From Clostridia bacterium (lineage in GTDB: Bacteria > Bacillota_A > Clostridia > Oscillospirales > CAG-272), in the NCBI GenBank assembly GCA_017501175.1, contig JAFVXK010000016.1, positions 1-64,000 on the forward strand: a DNA stretch of 64,000 nucleotides. The letters are read 5' to 3'. This document shows, piece by piece, positions 1 through 8,014 of this stretch. The first letter of the stretch is position 1; each line of letters begins with the position of its first letter. Both the position numbers and the translations under genes were made by a program. The notes beneath the pieces are model-generated. The model was not told where the DNA came from. It did not search any database and saw nothing but the letters and a program-made list of their open reading frames with translations.

Positions 1-66
1 CATACATCAATTATATCAACTTAAACCGCGAGCGGCAAACATGAGCCGCAGCGAGAAGCGTTACCA

Positions 67-118
67 TCAGGTTCCAGTGAAGAGATTCGTGTGGGTTCAA
101 ATCCCGTCATCCGCACCA
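67..118 (+). tRNA. 3' half of a tRNA-Leu-like gene (remnant)
   Basis: The stretch runs from an anticodon-loop-like TCAGG through a variable arm, a T arm (GTGGG-TTCAAAT-CCCGT), the acceptor strand CATCCGC and ACCA, and matches the 3' half of Firmicutes tRNA-Leu. No GCGGATG acceptor strand or D arm is present upstream, so it is not a complete tRNA. Such 3' halves are typical of the far attachment site left by an element integrated into a tRNA gene; that reading is inference. Confidence 0.5.
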
Positions 119-158
119 GCAAGGACAACTCGAGTTCATCTCGGGTTGTTTTTGCTTT
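119..158 (+). terminator. Intrinsic terminator behind the tRNA remnant
   Basis: ACAACTCGAG pairs with CTCGGGTTGT across a 5-nt loop, with flanking AGCAA/TTGCT extending the stem, followed by a T-rich tract. It sits directly after the ACCA end, as expected for a real tRNA transcription unit. Confidence 0.7.
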
Positions 159-247
159 AGACGGGATTTGAAATAGGGAGAAAATTGCGTAGCAATTTGT
201 CCGTAGGACCAAACAGTCATGTGGACTGTTTGTCGGCTAAGGCCGCC

Positions 248-275
248 ACGGGCGGAAATCCCGTCACCTGCACCA
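248..275 (+). other. Degenerate tRNA 3' end in second repeat unit
   Basis: A perfect T stem (ACGGG/CCCGT), acceptor strand CACCTGC and ACCA are present, but the T loop reads CGGAAAT instead of TTCAAAT and the rest of the tRNA is missing. It is a relic or a tRNA-mimic end; it is followed by its own terminator. Confidence 0.5.
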
Positions 276-320
276 ACAAAATGAGCACAGCCTCCAGGTT
301 GTGCTTGTTTTGTTTTTGTC
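276..320 (+). terminator. Intrinsic terminator of second repeat unit
   Basis: AGCACAGCC pairs with GGTTGTGCT around TCCA, with AACAAAA/TTTTGTT extending the stem and a T-rich run after it. Confidence 0.7.
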
Positions 321-401
321 GGGATTTGAAATAGGGAGAAAATTGCGAAGCAATTTGTCCGCAGGACCAAACAGTCCGGTGGACTGTTTGTCGGCTAATG
401 C

Positions 402-439
402 GATAAAAATCCTCGGAATTTCTTCCAAGGATTTTTATC
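402..439. terminator. Hairpin, likely terminator for the YitT-family gene
   Basis: GATAAAAATCCT and AGGATTTTTATC form a long inverted repeat with A/T-rich arms, readable as a terminator on either strand. It lies about 75 bp beyond the stop of the minus-strand YitT gene. Confidence 0.55.
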
Positions 440-513
440 CAAACCGCAGGTTTTATATATAGTCACGCGTCAACGTGTATACCATCACGGCATAGCCGTG
501 CATACTCTCTCAT

Positions 514-1443
514 CTATTTAAATGCAGACACCCATCTTCCGATTTCTTCCTCGTTGAAATGGAAATCGCCTTGAACCCGTACTTTGTCCGAGAAATAAAC
601 GAAGGTGTCGGGATGCTTTTTCAAGATATTCATAAGACCGGGGATTTCGCCGATGTTCATAACGCAGAAAATTATATAATTTTCTTCTCCGGAATACATT
701 CCCGTGCTCTTTACGATTGTTCCGCCGTGTTTATAGGCTTTTAATATTTCTTCCTTAATTTCTTCCGGCTTTTTGGTCACTATTTTTACTTCGATGGCAT
801 AACGGTCCGGCTTCAATATGCTTGACACTATGAATTCCGAGACAAAAATTTGCACCGCCGACAAGAAAATGCTGGTAAGGTCTTGATATACGAAGAATGA
901 AACGGCAACTATCGAATAGGCGCAGATGCTGATAATTCTCTCGACGTTGACGTGGGGCTTCCACTTATGAAGCAGGCAGGCAACAATATCGACACCGCCC
1001 GAGGAATATCCGATTTTCAGCATAATTCCAACGCAAACACCGAGAAGAATTCCCGCAACCAACGCAGCGAGCAGACGGTATCCTATAAGCTCCGACGCAA
1101 TGAGGCCGTCCGGAATGTATGTATAAAAATTCACCTTCTCAAGCAGCACTACGCCAAGAGAATCCAAAGCGGTAAACAATATTACGTAAAGAACGTACTT
1201 TCTGTTGAGCAAAAAATACGCCAAAACAAGCAACGGGATGTTAATAAACACCTTAAACCATCCCATATTGAGTCCGGTTATTTCATAAAGAATGGTGCAC
1301 AATCCGTCAATTCCGCTGGGCGCAAAATCGCTTGGAATGACAAACGCGTGTAATGCTACAACCGAAAACAATGCTGCTATTACGGTAAGCAGAATATGCT
1401 TAATTTCCTTCTTAATAGTCTTCGTACTAGAGCCTTTCTCCAT
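514..1443 (-). CDS. YitT family membrane protein (DUF2179)
   Basis: The 309-residue product has about six hydrophobic segments over residues 15-210, including a glycine-rich repeat typical of YitT proteins, and a soluble C-terminal domain (about 220-305) of the DUF2179 type. Family members are inner-membrane proteins of unknown transport function, common in Firmicutes. It is divergent from a LysR-type regulator, with about 200 bp between the start codons, so that regulator may control it. The family call is secure; substrate and function are unknown. Confidence 0.85.
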   Translation of the reverse strand: MEKGSSTKTIKKEIKHILLTVIAALFSVVALHAFVIPSDFAPSGIDGLCTILYEITGLNMGWFKVFINIPLLVLAYFLLNRKYVLYVILFTALDSLGVVLLEKVNFYTYIPDGLIASELIGYRLLAALVAGILLGVCVGIMLKIGYSSGGVDIVACLLHKWKPHVNVERIISICAYSIVAVSFFVYQDLTSIFLSAVQIFVSEFIVSSILKPDRYAIEVKIVTKKPEEIKEEILKAYKHGGTIVKSTGMYSGEENYIIFCVMNIGEIPGLMNILKKHPDTFVYFSDKVRVQGDFHFNEEEIGRWVSAFK

Positions 1444-1531
1444 TTTGCGCTACCTTTGTCTTTTTCTTTTTACATTCTCTATAATTATATAGGATTTTTA
1501 TTGGGATGTGAAGTTCCAATAAATAACAACC

Positions 1532-1610
1532 TTGTGAATATTTTTCATTCTTGTTTTTCTTGACAAATTATAATCCTCGCTGTATAATATACTTGTGAAT
1601 GTTTTTCACA
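1532..1610 (+). promoter_or_regulatory. Sigma-A promoter with two LysR-type operator candidates
   Basis: TTGACA (1560-1565) and TATAAT (1583-1588) are separated by exactly 17 bp. Two near-identical boxes, TTGTGAATATTTTTCA (1532-1547) and TTGTGAATGTTTTTCACA (1593-1610), flank this promoter, each with GTGAA/TTCAC dyad symmetry. One lies upstream of the -35 and one over the expected start site, which suits autoregulation by the downstream LysR protein. Confidence 0.65.
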
Positions 1611-1651
1611 GTTAAATTTTTCTCATATATTTTTATAAAAGGGGGAAAGAT

Positions 1652-2506
1652 ATGGATACGCAGAAAATCAAGGCAATTTTGTCGGCTGTCGAGCACAAAA
1701 GCCTCTCAAAAGCTGCCGAGGAGCTTTCTTATACCCCATCGGCGATGTCACACATTGCCGACAGTATTGATCATGAATTAGGTGTTAAAATTTTGATGAG
1801 AACTCCGCTCGGCGTTTCCCTATCCGATGAGGGCAAGGAGCTATATAATTATATGAAGGCTCTCATCGATGCAGAAAAGGCACTTACAAGCGCCGCGCAG
1901 GCTCTCCGTCAATCCAAGGAAAACCGCCTGAGAATAGGAACGTTTTCAAGTATATCGCAAAGCATACTTCCCGAAATCATCAGCCAATTCCGCGCAGTTT
2001 ATCCCAATATAAAAATCTCGGTATCGGTAGAGGACAGCCTTGAGGACTGGCTTTCAAACGACCTTGCAGATATTATTTTCGCCGACGAGCTTTCCTTCGG
2101 TGATAATACCTGGATTCCCTTCTTGGAAGACCCATTTGTCGCCGTCGTCCCCGTTGATATGTTCAAGGGAAAGAAGCGAGTTTCAAAGGAAGACCTTTAC
2201 GAGCACGCCTTCGTATCAATAAACGAAAAGGTTCTCGACAACTACTTTGATAAAAGCAGATTTGCGAGCGTCCTTGATTTCGAGTCCGTCGATAACGTGT
2301 CGGTTCTGCACATGATTCAACACGGTCTTGGCGTTTCGGTTCTTCCGAAGCTTATGATGACCAAAAGAATTTCAGGAATTAAGACCTTGGAATTAGAAGA
2401 ACCGATTTGTCGCACAATAGGCTTTGCGTATAAGAAAGATGCAAAGCAGACGTACGCCTCGAAAACATTCATCGACTACATGAGCGCAAGGGAAATAAAA
2501 AAATAA
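1652..2506 (+). CDS. LysR-family transcriptional regulator
   Basis: The 284-residue protein starts with the LysR winged helix-turn-helix (residues 1-60), including the KSLSKAAEELSYTPSAMSH helix-turn-helix region, followed by a linker helix. A periplasmic-binding-protein-like effector domain occupies about 88-280. A GGGGGAAAG ribosome-binding site precedes the ATG. It is divergent from the YitT gene, which is the obvious candidate target besides itself. The effector cannot be deduced. Confidence 0.88.
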   Translation: MDTQKIKAILSAVEHKSLSKAAEELSYTPSAMSHIADSIDHELGVKILMRTPLGVSLSDEGKELYNYMKALIDAEKALTSAAQALRQSKENRLRIGTFSSISQSILPEIISQFRAVYPNIKISVSVEDSLEDWLSNDLADIIFADELSFGDNTWIPFLEDPFVAVVPVDMFKGKKRVSKEDLYEHAFVSINEKVLDNYFDKSRFASVLDFESVDNVSVLHMIQHGLGVSVLPKLMMTKRISGIKTLELEEPICRTIGFAYKKDAKQTYASKTFIDYMSAREIKK

Positions 2507-2551
2507 CGACTAAAAACCTATATATTTCAGCATCCCATATAGATTTAAGGG

Positions 2552-2585
2552 GACGGACTCTTTTTACAGCCTGTCCCTTTTTGGT
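2552..2585 (+). terminator. Probable terminator after the LysR gene
   Basis: GGGGAC...GTCCC arms (with one bulge) are followed by TTTTT. The sequence around it also resembles palindromic REP-like repeats, so it could be either. Confidence 0.45.
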
Positions 2586-2610
2586 TTTTAATTTGTCTTT
2601 TCTCTGAAAT

Positions 2611-2755
2611 TCTTTTGCAACTTTGACCGTTAAAGAGGAGTGCTATCAAAAGGCTACGGCGCTAATCAGCAAAAACGAGGCTTTGATTAGAAGTCTTGTT
2701 CCCATTCTATTAAAGCGAAAATCCATAGAGATATCTTCAAATTTATTTCTCCGTC
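2611..2755 (+). pseudogene. Relic resembling the C-terminus of an M41 (FtsH-type) peptidase
   Basis: One plus-strand frame reads without a start codon through a helical segment containing ECYQKATALISKN and LVPILLKRKS, ending at a stop near 2755. This resembles the C-terminal helix of FtsH/M41 metallopeptidases (A-Y-x-K-A...L...LA..LL.K pattern). The next 90 bp continue as a different open frame, suggesting a frameshifted relic. The rest of this 520-bp gap holds only the promoter of the next gene. The identification rests on pattern only. Confidence 0.3.
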
Positions 2756-2947
2756 AGAATTCTCCAAGCGAATAGAAGGACTTAAGACCTCAGGCTATCA
2801 TATATTACCTTGTAGCGAGGAATTCTGTTATGCCGAGCTACAGGATTGTGAATAAAGTATTTTCAACCTGCCCGAAAAGCGCTCTTCGCCCTTATGATTT
2901 TTTAGTAGATGATGTTTGATTTGTTATATTATAGGTCGTTTTTTTGC

Positions 2948-2982
2948 TATTATTAAACCAAATTGTGTGATATAATAAAGTC
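2948..2982 (+). promoter_or_regulatory. Extended -10 promoter of the Gfo/Idh/MocA gene
   Basis: TGATATAAT (2968-2976) is a perfect extended -10 element. No good -35 hexamer lies 17 bp upstream, which suggests activator dependence. Confidence 0.5.
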
Positions 2983-3027
2983 GTAAAATCAATTTTACTA
3001 CATAAAATCCACAAGGAGAAAACAAAA

Positions 3028-4296
3028 ATGAGAGAACCTATGGTATTGGCAGTTATTGGCTGCGGAAGATTTGCAAAGAACTTCGTTCCGCTCTTCAAGG
3101 CTCACCCCTCGGTAAAGAAGGTTTACGTTTGCGACCTTATTCCTGAGAGAGCCCAGACCTATTCCAAAAATTTCGGTGTTGAGATAATCGGAAGCTTCGA
3201 GGAGGCTCTTGCATCCAGCGAGGTCAACGCTATTGCGATTTTCACACAGCGTACTCTCCACGGCGGCATGGTTATCAAGGCGCTCAAGGCGGGCAAGCAC
3301 GTTTACAGTGCCGTTCCCTGTGCAACCGATATCGAGGAAATTAAGGAAATCGAAAAGCTTGTCAGAGAGACAAGACTTACATATCACATGGGCGAAACCG
3401 GATTTTACAGAGCTCCTGCTATATTCTGCCGTGAGGAATACGCAAAGGGCACGTTTGGCACCTTTGCATACGGCGAGGCTCATTACAACCACGATATACG
3501 CAATATGGAGGACAGCTTCAGAAGCTCTGGCGGCGAGGATTGGAAAAAATACGCCGGCGTTCCCCCTATGTACTACCCCACTCACTCTACGGCTATGATA
3601 CTTAGCACGATGCCCGGAGTATATGCAAAGAAGGTAAGCGCAGCAGGCTTCGCAAACAGCCCGAGAACCGATATTTACGGCACGGACGGCCAGAACCTTT
3701 ACGACAACCCCTTCTCTAACACGACTATGCTTCTTCAGCTTTCTAACGGCGGTATCGCACGTATCAGCGAGAACAGATGTGTCGGCTGGCGCGCTCCCGA
3801 AACCTATATTTCTCAGTATTACGGCAGCGAGGGCGGCTACGAGTTCTCGGTTGCTAAGCATCACCTTGCAAAATACAGAGATGATGAGCCCCGCAAGGTC
3901 ACTATGACCGACGTTTCCGAGAAGCTCAACCCGAAGGAAGTCACAGAAATGATAAAAGAGGATTACTCCGCCGCTATTCAGTCTGTTGCAGACGGCTACG
4001 GCTTCGGTCTTACCTCTCCCGTTCAGCCGCTTGAAAGGCTTCCGAAGGAGTTTGAGGGTATCCACAACGGACACAACGGTACTCACCACTTCCTTATCGA
4101 CGATTTCTGCAGAGCATACTCAACCGGCAAGCTCTCTCCCTGTAACATTTGGGAGGCTGCAAGATGGAATATCCCCGGTCTTACGGCTCATCAGTCGGCG
4201 CTCCGCGGAGGAGAGCTTATGGACGTTATCGACCTCGGCACACCCCCTGCTGACTGGGAGGTTCTCGACTGGAAGAACCCCGACGAAAACAAGTAA
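3028..4296 (+). CDS. Gfo/Idh/MocA-family oxidoreductase
   Basis: The 422-residue protein begins with a Rossmann dinucleotide-binding motif (VIGCGRFAKNF, about residues 9-19) and a GKHVYSAVP segment typical of the EKP-like region of this family. An alpha/beta substrate domain follows. These enzymes oxidise or epimerise sugars, cyclitols or sugar acids with NAD(P). An AAGGAG ribosome-binding site lies 9 bp before the ATG. It converges on the minus-strand glycyl-radical-enzyme operon and probably serves the same catabolic route; the substrate is not identifiable. Confidence 0.85.
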   Translation: MREPMVLAVIGCGRFAKNFVPLFKAHPSVKKVYVCDLIPERAQTYSKNFGVEIIGSFEEALASSEVNAIAIFTQRTLHGGMVIKALKAGKHVYSAVPCATDIEEIKEIEKLVRETRLTYHMGETGFYRAPAIFCREEYAKGTFGTFAYGEAHYNHDIRNMEDSFRSSGGEDWKKYAGVPPMYYPTHSTAMILSTMPGVYAKKVSAAGFANSPRTDIYGTDGQNLYDNPFSNTTMLLQLSNGGIARISENRCVGWRAPETYISQYYGSEGGYEFSVAKHHLAKYRDDEPRKVTMTDVSEKLNPKEVTEMIKEDYSAAIQSVADGYGFGLTSPVQPLERLPKEFEGIHNGHNGTHHFLIDDFCRAYSTGKLSPCNIWEAARWNIPGLTAHQSALRGGELMDVIDLGTPPADWEVLDWKNPDENK

Positions 4297-4310
4297 TTAT
4301 ATAACAAAAG

Positions 4311-4365
4311 AAAGTGAATTGGCAACAGGAGTTAAACGCTTCTGTTGGCAATTCACTTTTTCTTA
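4311..4365. terminator. Bidirectional terminator
   Basis: A long inverted repeat (AAAGTGAATTGGCAACAG paired with CTGTTGGCAATTCACTTT, one mismatch) ends in TTTTTCTT. It lies between two convergent genes and can stop transcription from both. Confidence 0.85.
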
Positions 4366-4414
4366 CGTTCAAACTGTCTGGGCGAGCTTAAATATCACGT
4401 TCTCCGCGAATCCT

Positions 4415-5311
4415 TTATTTTCCCGTTAACATTTTTGCGGGATTTTTCACCGTTATCAATTCTGCAATATCTTTATCAAGGCGAGGCAAGATGTTTTCAA
4501 AGATATATGCAAACCTCGGCTTCTCATTGATGCTTGGGGCTTGTTCAAATCCGTTAAAGAAGTGCGTATCGTGTGAAAGGAGAATTTTGTCGGCATATCC
4601 ATTGTCACAAAGCGAATTTATGCAGTCAAGCTTTTTACCTATATATTCTTCGGTAGCGTTCTCTTGCATTCTGTCAAGACCGATATAGCACCCAAGCTTT
4701 GCTATCTCGCCAATAAAATCAATGTCCTCGGTGTCGCTTAAATGTCCGGCGGTTATCGCGGAAGGCTGTACTCCCTCAGAAATCAGAATTTCAAGAACCG
4801 TGGCGGCGTTTTTATATTTCACGTTCGTATGCAAAGTTATCGGTAAGCCAAGATTTCTGTGTACTATTGCATAAGCCTTCAGCAGCTTTTCGTCAAACGG
4901 CGATATATCCTCGTACTGAACAGCCGCTTTTATAACACCTGCATTCATGTTTTCAGCATCAAGCGTGAGATAATGCGCCATATACTCCTCGTCTTTATTA
5001 AAAAGCGGCTCGCGCGTGAAGTAAAATCCGGTTGAAGCTATTATATTAACTCCGCTTTCATAAGAAATACGCTTCAAAAGCTCTATATCTCTGCCGATGT
5101 TCACCGGCGTGCAATCAACAAAGCTGCATATTCCATGCTTTTGCTTTAATTCCTTGAGGTGATTTATCGAGGTGCGCGCCAGAAGTTCTTTATCAAGGTA
5201 CGCCTTGCCGCCCATTTTGTAAAAATACTCGCTAAAGCAGCAGATGTGCTCGTGTGGCAGGGTTATACCGAGCTCGTCCTCAGCTACGTTTCCTAAAACA
5301 GTTTTTATCAT
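4415..5311 (-). CDS. Phosphotriesterase-family metal-dependent hydrolase (lactonase-like)
   Basis: The product is a 298-residue amidohydrolase-fold protein. Visible metal ligands are HEH (H20, H22), a glutamate in VQYED where many relatives have the carboxylated lysine, LHT, GHLSD and the terminal SHDTHFF aspartate. Members without the lysine (the E. coli Php type) use glutamate as the bridging ligand. Many family members hydrolyse lactones. The start at 5311 is preferred to one nine codons upstream because it has an AAGGA site. It is the last gene of the glycyl-radical operon, suggesting lactone or ester hydrolysis of the pathway intermediate. Confidence 0.8.
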   Translation of the reverse strand: MIKTVLGNVAEDELGITLPHEHICCFSEYFYKMGGKAYLDKELLARTSINHLKELKQKHGICSFVDCTPVNIGRDIELLKRISYESGVNIIASTGFYFTREPLFNKDEEYMAHYLTLDAENMNAGVIKAAVQYEDISPFDEKLLKAYAIVHRNLGLPITLHTNVKYKNAATVLEILISEGVQPSAITAGHLSDTEDIDFIGEIAKLGCYIGLDRMQENATEEYIGKKLDCINSLCDNGYADKILLSHDTHFFNGFEQAPSINEKPRFAYIFENILPRLDKDIAELITVKNPAKMLTGK

Positions 5312-5365
5312 TTCGCGCTGTCCTTTCGATAATATCATACTGCATTGCTTCGTTAAGCTTTACTA

Positions 5366-6193
5366 TTAAAGAACGGCTAAGCCCGTGATGCTTTTTATAA
5401 GTTCTTTTGCATTTTGCATTTCTTCGTCAGTTGGCAAACGGGTTGGCAAGGTGTTTTGCATACCCAGCGCCTCGTATTTCGAGCCCGCGTAGTTGTGGTA
5501 AGCAAGCAGACGAATCTTGGAAACGTTACGAAGTCCTGCGATAAGCTCGGCAATCTTCTCAATTTGGGTATCGTTGTAATCCGGAACGAACGGAATGCGA
5601 ATTTCAACCTCTTTTCCGAGCTTATCCAAATACTTAAGATTTTCAATGATTCGTTTGTTGGATACACCCGTGCACCTTATATGAACGTCCTCGTCATACG
5701 CTTTCAAATCGAAGAGAAAAACGTCGGTATACGGCAGAACCTTATCGAGCTCCGATTTTGCGGCAAAGCCGCAGGTGTCAACGGCTGTATGTATAGAGCT
5801 TTCCTTTAATCTTTTCAGAAGCTCGGCGCAAAAATCTGCTTGCATAAGACATTCTCCGCCCGAAAGAGTGACACCGCCCCCCGAGTTTTCGTAAAAATCC
5901 CTGTCCTCGAGAAGAATCGGGAGCAATTCGTCAACGCTCATCTCCTTGCCATAGACCACTCTCGCACCGCCCCGGCAGTCATCAACGCAAAAATCAGCTC
6001 TTTTACATTCGCCGCAGCCGATGCACTTGTGCTCGTAAAAGGCGGTTTGCGTTGCAAAAAGAAGCCCCTCCGGATTGTGACACCACACGCACCTGAGCGG
6101 ACAGCCTTTGAAGAAAACGGTAGTCCTTATTCCGTCGCCGTCGTGCACGGCAAAGCGTTTAATTTCGAATATTTTAGCTTTTACTACTTCCAT
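5366..6193 (-). CDS. Glycyl-radical enzyme activating protein (radical SAM)
   Basis: The 275-residue protein has the radical SAM cluster motif C31-x3-C35-x2-C38 preceded by HDGDGIRTTVFFKGC. A ferredoxin-like cysteine set (C57, C60, C63, C69, C73) gives an auxiliary 4Fe-4S cluster, as in activases of non-PFL glycyl radical enzymes. SGGECLMQ binds SAM. It should install the glycyl radical on the enzyme encoded upstream in the same operon. Its start overlaps the end of the EamA gene by 20 bp, and the ribosome-binding site is weak, which suggests translational coupling. Confidence 0.9.
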   Translation of the reverse strand: MEVVKAKIFEIKRFAVHDGDGIRTTVFFKGCPLRCVWCHNPEGLLFATQTAFYEHKCIGCGECKRADFCVDDCRGGARVVYGKEMSVDELLPILLEDRDFYENSGGGVTLSGGECLMQADFCAELLKRLKESSIHTAVDTCGFAAKSELDKVLPYTDVFLFDLKAYDEDVHIRCTGVSNKRIIENLKYLDKLGKEVEIRIPFVPDYNDTQIEKIAELIAGLRNVSKIRLLAYHNYAGSKYEALGMQNTLPTRLPTDEEMQNAKELIKSITGLAVL

Positions 6194-7106
6194 TTGCTTT
6201 ATTACCTAAAATTATACCCACAGAAATTAAGATGAAAGCAACCAAGTACTGCGGCTTAAAGATATCTTCACCAAGCAGCGCTGCACCGAAAACGCAAGCA
6301 AACAGCGGCTCCGAAAACTTTACAATAAACATATTTGAAAGATTGTTTGTGCTCAAAATATAGTTCCAAAGGATATAAGCAACGGTTGATGCAGAACAGA
6401 TGTATCCGAAAACCAACAGCGAATTTAAGTCAAACGCCAGGATATCCGCGCCTAATATAAGCGCAATCGCAAAAAGCACGATGCCGCCAAACAGCTGCGA
6501 AATTCCCGTTACCCAAAAGGGAGAATTTGCAGAAAGTATTTTCTTGCTTATAATTCCGGCGACAACGGTACACATTGACGCGCCGATAATCAAAATATCA
6601 CCGTAGGAAAAGCTGACACTGCCCGATGAAAAATTGATTGCAATAATTCCCGCAAAGCCGAGAACGGCACCAACTATTTTCCAAACGCTGAAGCTTTCGG
6701 TTTTTATAAATAAGAAGGCAAAGCAGACGTATATCAAAGAGCCGAGCTGCTTTATAATCGCCGTTTTCGAGCTATCGGTTATACTGATACCTATATAAAG
6801 GAAAGCATAGTGCAAAATTATGGTAAACAGACCGATAAGCAGGATGTCTAAAATTGCTCTTCCCTTAGGAAAAGGGGCAGGCTCGCCCTTCAAAAACTTG
6901 TTTTTTAAAGTAGTAATTAAAAAAATTATAAGTCCGCATACAATAAATCTCGTTCCCGCAAACATTAAAATGCTCGGTATATTCGAGGAATCTATGTCAA
7001 AAACGTTGTATCCGATTTTGATAAAGGGAAAGAGCGATCCCCAAAGAGCCATCACCACGAGTGAAAGCAAAATTGTTTTTAGGTTTTTTCTACTGAATTT
7101 ATGCAT
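6174..7106 (-). CDS. EamA/DMT-family transporter
   Basis: The 310-residue product has ten predicted hydrophobic helices in two homologous halves, as in drug/metabolite transporters (EamA domains at about 10-150 and 165-300). It lies inside the glycyl-radical operon, so it may move the substrate, a product or a toxic intermediate. No substrate can be assigned from the sequence. Confidence 0.82.
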   Translation of the reverse strand: MHKFSRKNLKTILLSLVVMALWGSLFPFIKIGYNVFDIDSSNIPSILMFAGTRFIVCGLIIFLITTLKNKFLKGEPAPFPKGRAILDILLIGLFTIILHYAFLYIGISITDSSKTAIIKQLGSLIYVCFAFLFIKTESFSVWKIVGAVLGFAGIIAINFSSGSVSFSYGDILIIGASMCTVVAGIISKKILSANSPFWVTGISQLFGGIVLFAIALILGADILAFDLNSLLVFGYICSASTVAYILWNYILSTNNLSNMFIVKFSEPLFACVFGAALLGEDIFKPQYLVAFILISVGIILGNKANGSSKS

Positions 7107-7144
7107 ATCTCTATAACCTCGTCAGTCATTTTTTAGTCCCAACT

Positions 7145-8014
7145 TCACTTCTTTTTACCAAAGATATACGGCACTCTTCCGCGCGCTTCGGTTTTCAAAA
7201 GAAGGGTGTAGCCTGCGTTTTTATCAACCTCAACGTCCGCGGAAAATGATGCCGTTGTAATAGCAAGAACGTCCATTTTCTCTCCGCAGAAGCCGCAGCT
7301 TGAAGGAATAGATGCGGGCACTGATATTTCATTGACAATCTGCATGGTAGCAATATCCACAACCGAAATGCGTCCGCGCCCCCAAAGAGCCGCGTAAATA
7401 CAGTTGTCGTTTCCTATCGTAAATCCGTCTACTCCGGGCAGCGAAACCTCGCGCCCCGTAAACTCGATACTGCCCACCTCTTTATCGAATAAATATTCCC
7501 TTATCGTTGCGGCGCCGCTGTCGGTATGATAAAATTTCGTTTCATCAAGCGACCATTCCATACCGTTTGAAAGAATAAGCCCGTCAAGAAGCACCTTGAC
7601 CTCTCCCTCGGGAGAAATTCTATACAGCTTTCCGTCAATGTCGTTGCTGCGCTTTTTCACCTTGCTGCTCTGTGTGCCAACGTACAGAGCGCCGTCAGGA
7701 CCGACCTTCATATCGTTTGCAAACTCGATTTTGTAAAGGTCATTATCGTATATCGGAATGAGTGTGTCGTCGTCGTTGAGGATATGCACACCGCCTACGT
7801 GCGAAACTATAAGTCTGTTATTTACGTCGAAGGCGTAAGCCGGAGCACCGAGAGGAAGCTTACGGACACAAAGCTCATCGGTTTTCGGCTCGTAAATGCA
7901 TAGCTCGTTACCGCCGCCTGCGTTTGTGTAGTAGAGCCTTTGCTCTTTTTCGTTCCATATCGGTCCCTCTCCGATTTTGCACCTTTCTCCGTCTAAAACC
8001 TTAAAGCAATTCAT
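7145..8014 (-). CDS. SMP-30/gluconolactonase/LRE-family protein
   Basis: The 289-residue beta-propeller begins with the family's GEGPIWNEKEQRLYY motif (metal-binding Glu near residue 18) and carries ANDMKVGPDGALYVGT and NGMEWSLDETKFYHTDS, the conserved Asn and Asp regions around the divalent metal. Family members hydrolyse sugar lactones such as gluconolactone. It overlaps the upstream esterase gene by 14 bp. With the phosphotriesterase-like protein, the operon encodes two possible lactonases. Confidence 0.85.
   Translation of the reverse strand: MNCFKVLDGERCKIGEGPIWNEKEQRLYYTNAGGGNELCIYEPKTDELCVRKLPLGAPAYAFDVNNRLIVSHVGGVHILNDDDTLIPIYDNDLYKIEFANDMKVGPDGALYVGTQSSKVKKRSNDIDGKLYRISPEGEVKVLLDGLILSNGMEWSLDETKFYHTDSGAATIREYLFDKEVGSIEFTGREVSLPGVDGFTIGNDNCIYAALWGRGRISVVDIATMQIVNEISVPASIPSSCGFCGEKMDVLAITTASFSADVEVDKNAGYTLLLKTEARGRVPYIFGKKK

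Larger units (their letters stand above)
102..398 (+). repeat. Two tandem ~157-bp units with hairpins
   Basis: Each unit begins with a tRNA-like 3' end, continues into an intrinsic terminator, and then carries a conserved block of about 80 bp. That block contains two perfect hairpins, AAATTGC/GCAATTT and CAAACAGTC/GACTGTTTG. The units differ at scattered positions, so the duplication is not very recent. No coding potential is convincing here. Confidence 0.75.

Noticed and set aside
33..118. A complete tRNA-Leu gene at the window start
   Set aside because: The acceptor 5' strand and D arm that should pair with CATCCGC are not present; only the 3' half fits.
102..398. CRISPR-like direct repeats
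   Set aside because: There are only two long units with terminator hairpins and no spacer pattern; no cas genes are nearby.
2998..4089. Long minus-strand open frame opposite the first Gfo/Idh/MocA gene
   Set aside because: It is a mirror of the codon bias of the real gene; no start signals or domain.
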